From JALXDT01 sp964634755 (GTDB lineage: Bacteria > Acidobacteriota > Aminicenantia > JAMOAD01), in NCBI GenBank assembly GCA_964634755.1, contig CAZWJH010000003.1:1-64000 (forward strand): a stretch of DNA of 64,000 nucleotides. The letters run 5' to 3'. The translations under genes and the position numbers were made by a program. The notes beneath the pieces are model-generated. The model saw only the letters and a program-made list of their open reading frames with translations. It had not been told where the DNA came from and did not search any database. Within the stretch, counting starts at the first letter, position 1, and the number at the start of each line of letters is the position of its first letter. Of the stretch, positions 61,252 to 64,000 are shown piece by piece.

Positions 61252-62386
61252 TTTTCACTCTCCTTAATAAAAGATTAGTTAATTTTTCGGGAGAGGCGAC
61301 CTCAATATCTTGAGGAACCTTCTGCCCTGTGGTAAAATAAGAGAGAGGTAAGCCCTTTTTCACCAATGTATTAAAGACATTACCAAAACTTAATGTTTCA
61401 TCCATTTTTGTAAAAATTATTGATTGAGGCTTCATAATTTTATATTTTTTAACAACATCTATTAAATCTTCGCTTTTAGTTGTAGCTGAAAGAACAAGAA
61501 GTTTTTTAATTTTTTCCTCTCCCAAAATTTCATGATCCCTCTTAACACTCTCTTCAGAGATTCTTTTTCCCACAGTATCAACGAATATCAAATCATAGTC
61601 ATTAAACATCTGAATGTATTTATCTAACTCTTCTCTATTATAAGCGAGAGCAAAAGGAATACCAATTAAAGAAGCATAAGTCTTCAACTGCTCGGGAGCT
61701 GCAATTCTGTAGCTATCTATAGAAATTAAAGCTACCCTCTTTTGCTGAGCAAGATAAAAATAAGCTGAAAGTTTGGCAATAGTAGTGGTTTTCCCCACTC
61801 CGGTAGGGCCTATAAGAGCAATTATTCTATCTTTATTGCTATCTATTAATTTTATATCAGAGATAGAGCTGAATATTATTTTCCAAAGATATGCCTTTAT
61901 CTTTTCAATATCACTCTGAAATTTTAAAGGAACTTGGTATTCAAGAACTTTAACTAACTTTGAAGCAACATCTCCTAAAATTCCTTCTTCAAGCAATTTA
62001 GTAAAGATATCGTAAAAAACTCCTTCAAATTCTATTGTCCTCTTAGGAGAAGAAAACTTTTCAGATATGATTCTTTTCAATTCCTCTATTTCTTTCTTTA
62101 TGGGCAAAATCTCACTCTCTCTATAATTGAGTTTTTCAATTAACTCTTTTAATTCTTTACTGCCCGTTTTCTCTTTTGCATCTGGGATATTAATATTAGA
62201 AGGAGATGCTCTGAAAGTAGACGAAGAAGGATCTTTTTCCACTGCAGCTATTACTTCTATAAACTTTTCTCCATTTTCATTTATCTGTCTATCAGAGATA
62301 ATAAAGGCATCTTCACCTAACTCAACTTTAATTTTTTCCATTGCTTCTCTTATTGTTTTAACCTTAAACTTTTTTAATTGCATCAC
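61229..62386 (-). CDS. flhF: Flagellar placement GTPase FlhF (SRP-type)
   Basis: 385 residues. N-terminal MQLKKFKVKTIREAMEKI, a linker, then the SRP-GTPase core with GPTGVGKT (193-200), SIDSYRIAAPEQLKTYA, DTVGKR and TKMDET. It marks the flagellar assembly site. Overlaps flhA by four bases. Confidence 0.95.
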   Translation of the reverse strand: MMQLKKFKVKTIREAMEKIKVELGEDAFIISDRQINENGEKFIEVIAAVEKDPSSSTFRASPSNINIPDAKEKTGSKELKELIEKLNYRESEILPIKKEIEELKRIISEKFSSPKRTIEFEGVFYDIFTKLLEEGILGDVASKLVKVLEYQVPLKFQSDIEKIKAYLWKIIFSSISDIKLIDSNKDRIIALIGPTGVGKTTTIAKLSAYFYLAQQKRVALISIDSYRIAAPEQLKTYASLIGIPFALAYNREELDKYIQMFNDYDLIFVDTVGKRISEESVKRDHEILGEEKIKKLLVLSATTKSEDLIDVVKKYKIMKPQSIIFTKMDETLSFGNVFNTLVKKGLPLSYFTTGQKVPQDIEVASPEKLTNLLLRRVKNGSGRNS

Positions 62387-64000
62387 ACAACCCCCAGAGA
62401 CATTACTTTAACATATGCAGGAATCTCCGCAATTGAAAGAACCACTAAATTGGGAATTTCCCTTTCGGTTATTCTCTTTAAATGAAATCTAACTTCGGGA
62501 GAGCACAAAATAATAGGCTGTACATTAAGACCTGAAGCTTCTATTGCTTTTTTAATCCTATTAATTATCTCCTGGATAGTCTCAGGAGAGATAAAAAGTT
62601 GAGCCACTCCTTGAGATCTATCAATACTCTTTTGTATTATCTCCTCTATATCCTGACCTAACACTAGTACGGGGAGTTCATTGTTTTGTGTTAAGTACGG
62701 AGAAATCAGGGATCTTGAAAGAGCCTGTCTTACAAATTCTGTCAATTGATTCAGATCCCTAATTGTAGGAGCATAATCTGCAAGAGTTTCTAAAATAGTA
62801 AGCATATCCCTTATTGAAACATTTTCTTTCAAAAGATTCTGCAAAATCTTATGGACCTGACCAACTGAAAGTATTTTCGGAATAAGCTCTTCAACAACCT
62901 TAGGATAACTTTCACCTACCATATCAACTAATTTTTGAGTATCCTGCCTTGTTATTATTTCAGCGGCATGTTTCTTAATAACCTCTTTTATATGGGTAGA
63001 AATTACAGTTGAAGGGTCAACAACCGTATAGCCTAAAAATTGAGCTTGTTCTTTATCTTTTTCATCTATCCAATAGGAAGTCAATCCGAAAGCAGGATCT
63101 TTTGTTTCAATTCCTTTGATTTTCTCTTTTGCATTGCCAGGATTAATTGCAAGAAACATTGTTGGATAAACCTCTCCCTTAGCAATAGAAACATTCTTAA
63201 GTAAAATTTGATATTCTCTCGGCCCAAGTCTTAAATTATCCCTGATTCTTATGGAAGGAACAATTATACCAAGCTCAAGAGCAATCTGCTTTCTCGTGGT
63301 TTTTATTCTCTTTAAAAGAGGAGCATCATTAGCTTGATCAACTAATGGAATTAAAGAATATCCCACTTCAATTCCTAATATATCAACTTTCAATAATTGC
63401 TCTATTCTTTCAGGAGGAGCTATTGCCTTTCTTTTTCTCTCCTCTTCTTCTATTATAATTTCTTCTTTCTCTTTCTTTTCTCTTGACAATCTGTATGCAA
63501 GATAACCAAAAAATCCGGAAATTATAAAAAAAGGTAGCTTTGGCAAACCGGGAACAAGCCCTAAAATAAAAAGAGAAATCGCTCCAAATGCTATTGGTTT
63601 TATATTAAAAAAGACCTGTTTAGTAATATCGCTTCCGAGATTTGATTCTGCTGCAGCTCTTGTTGCGACAAGACCACCTGAAATTGAGATTAAAAGAGAT
63701 GGAATTGCAGAAACAAGACCATCTCCAATAGTAAGAATAGTATATGTTTTTACCGCAACAGAGGCACTCATTCCCTTTTGCAAAATTCCAATCAAAAGAC
63801 CTCCAATTACATTAATAAATGTAATAACAATAGAAACAAGGGCCTCTCTTGCAGTAAATCTTATTGCACCATCCATAGCTCCGTAAAACTCAGCTTCCCT
63901 TCTTATCATCTCTCTTCTCTCTTTTGCTTCATCCTCTGTAATCAAACCTGAATTCAAATCAGCATCAATGCTAAGTTGCTTCCCCGGCATTGCATCCAAA
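62383..64000 (-). CDS. flhA: Flagellar export gate protein FlhA (5' part outside window)
   Basis: About 539 codons are visible; the frame is open at the window end. The visible start, DAMPGKQLSIDADLNSGLI, is the conserved cytoplasmic loop that follows several FlhA helices, so the N-terminal membrane part lies beyond 64000. The remaining helices (about residues 60-170 of the visible part) and the soluble domain (GIEVGYSLIPLVD, VDPSTVISTHI, ILRNLL-like KILQNLL) follow. FlhA docks export substrates at the flagellar type III gate. Confidence 0.95.
   Translation of the reverse strand, partial: LDAMPGKQLSIDADLNSGLITEDEAKERREMIRREAEFYGAMDGAIRFTAREALVSIVITFINVIGGLLIGILQKGMSASVAVKTYTILTIGDGLVSAIPSLLISISGGLVATRAAAESNLGSDITKQVFFNIKPIAFGAISLFILGLVPGLPKLPFFIISGFFGYLAYRLSREKKEKEEIIIEEEERKRKAIAPPERIEQLLKVDILGIEVGYSLIPLVDQANDAPLLKRIKTTRKQIALELGIIVPSIRIRDNLRLGPREYQILLKNVSIAKGEVYPTMFLAINPGNAKEKIKGIETKDPAFGLTSYWIDEKDKEQAQFLGYTVVDPSTVISTHIKEVIKKHAAEIITRQDTQKLVDMVGESYPKVVEELIPKILSVGQVHKILQNLLKENVSIRDMLTILETLADYAPTIRDLNQLTEFVRQALSRSLISPYLTQNNELPVLVLGQDIEEIIQKSIDRSQGVAQLFISPETIQEIINRIKKAIEASGLNVQPIILCSPEVRFHLKRITEREIPNLVVLSIAEIPAYVKVMSLGVV

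Overview
This AT-rich, gene-dense bacterial window carries about 68 protein genes, three tRNA genes, two frame-disrupted genes and a partial gene at each end. The sequence alone does not fix the phylum. It points to a motile, probably double-membraned bacterium: there is a flagellar/chemotaxis operon, exported DUF5916 proteins with beta-rich C-terminal parts, a lipoprotein NlpC/P60 peptidase, RodZ and MltG, and a MenA-like prenyltransferase that suggests menaquinone. A glucosylglycerate (compatible solute) gene set suggests life with salt or heat stress. An Acidobacteriota-like or candidate-phylum origin is only a guess.

Layout. 1-6 kb: partial DUF5916 protein, MBL-fold/LOG/ferritin-like genes, an orphan cas6, tRNA-Pro(TGG) and tRNA-Arg(TCT), FAH-family enzyme, Na+/H+ antiporter. 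6-12 kb: DUF4097 protein, amidohydrolase, exported protein, flippase-like membrane protein, SGNH-hydrolase/beta-propeller fusion. 12-21.5 kb: methyltransferase plus UbiA pair, DUF3783, DUF151, MGMT, a sigma/anti-sigma/degenerate-HtrA operon, and exported C1 and M1 peptidases. 21.5-25 kb: three-gene glucosylglycerate-type cluster. 25-29.7 kb: a five-gene operon of NifX-fold and Gly/Arg-rich proteins with a flavoprotein disulfide reductase, divergent from a sigma-54 activator. 29.7-42 kb: broken diguanylate cyclase, MenA-like, TruA, LOG, NlpC/P60, RodZ, DUF401, AlaX, frame-broken acyltransferase, MltG, RuvX, Ddl, PilZ. 42-53.7 kb: C69 peptidase/kinase-like/aminotransferase trio, phosphatase, XerC-like recombinase, full DUF5916 protein, deaminase, WYL and MerR regulators, tRNA-Pro(GGG), SurE, YqaA-like. 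53.7-64 kb: flhA-flhF-flhG-fliA-fliM-fliN-cheR-HDOD-HDOD-cheB-DUF2802.

Themes. (1) About ten first-in-unit genes have a -35/-10 pair whose -10 ends only 4-7 bases before the ATG and no usable ribosome site, which suggests leaderless transcripts. (2) The NifX/Gly-Arg-rich/flavoprotein operon with its sigma-54 activator is the best candidate for an undescribed system. It recalls the orange-protein (ORP) loci of Desulfovibrio but has no Mrp-type ATPase and has unusual low-complexity tails. (3) The sigma/anti-sigma/HtrA-like operon encodes a protease-fold protein that has lost two of three catalytic residues. (4) Convergent genes repeatedly abut with 0-1 base between stop codons.
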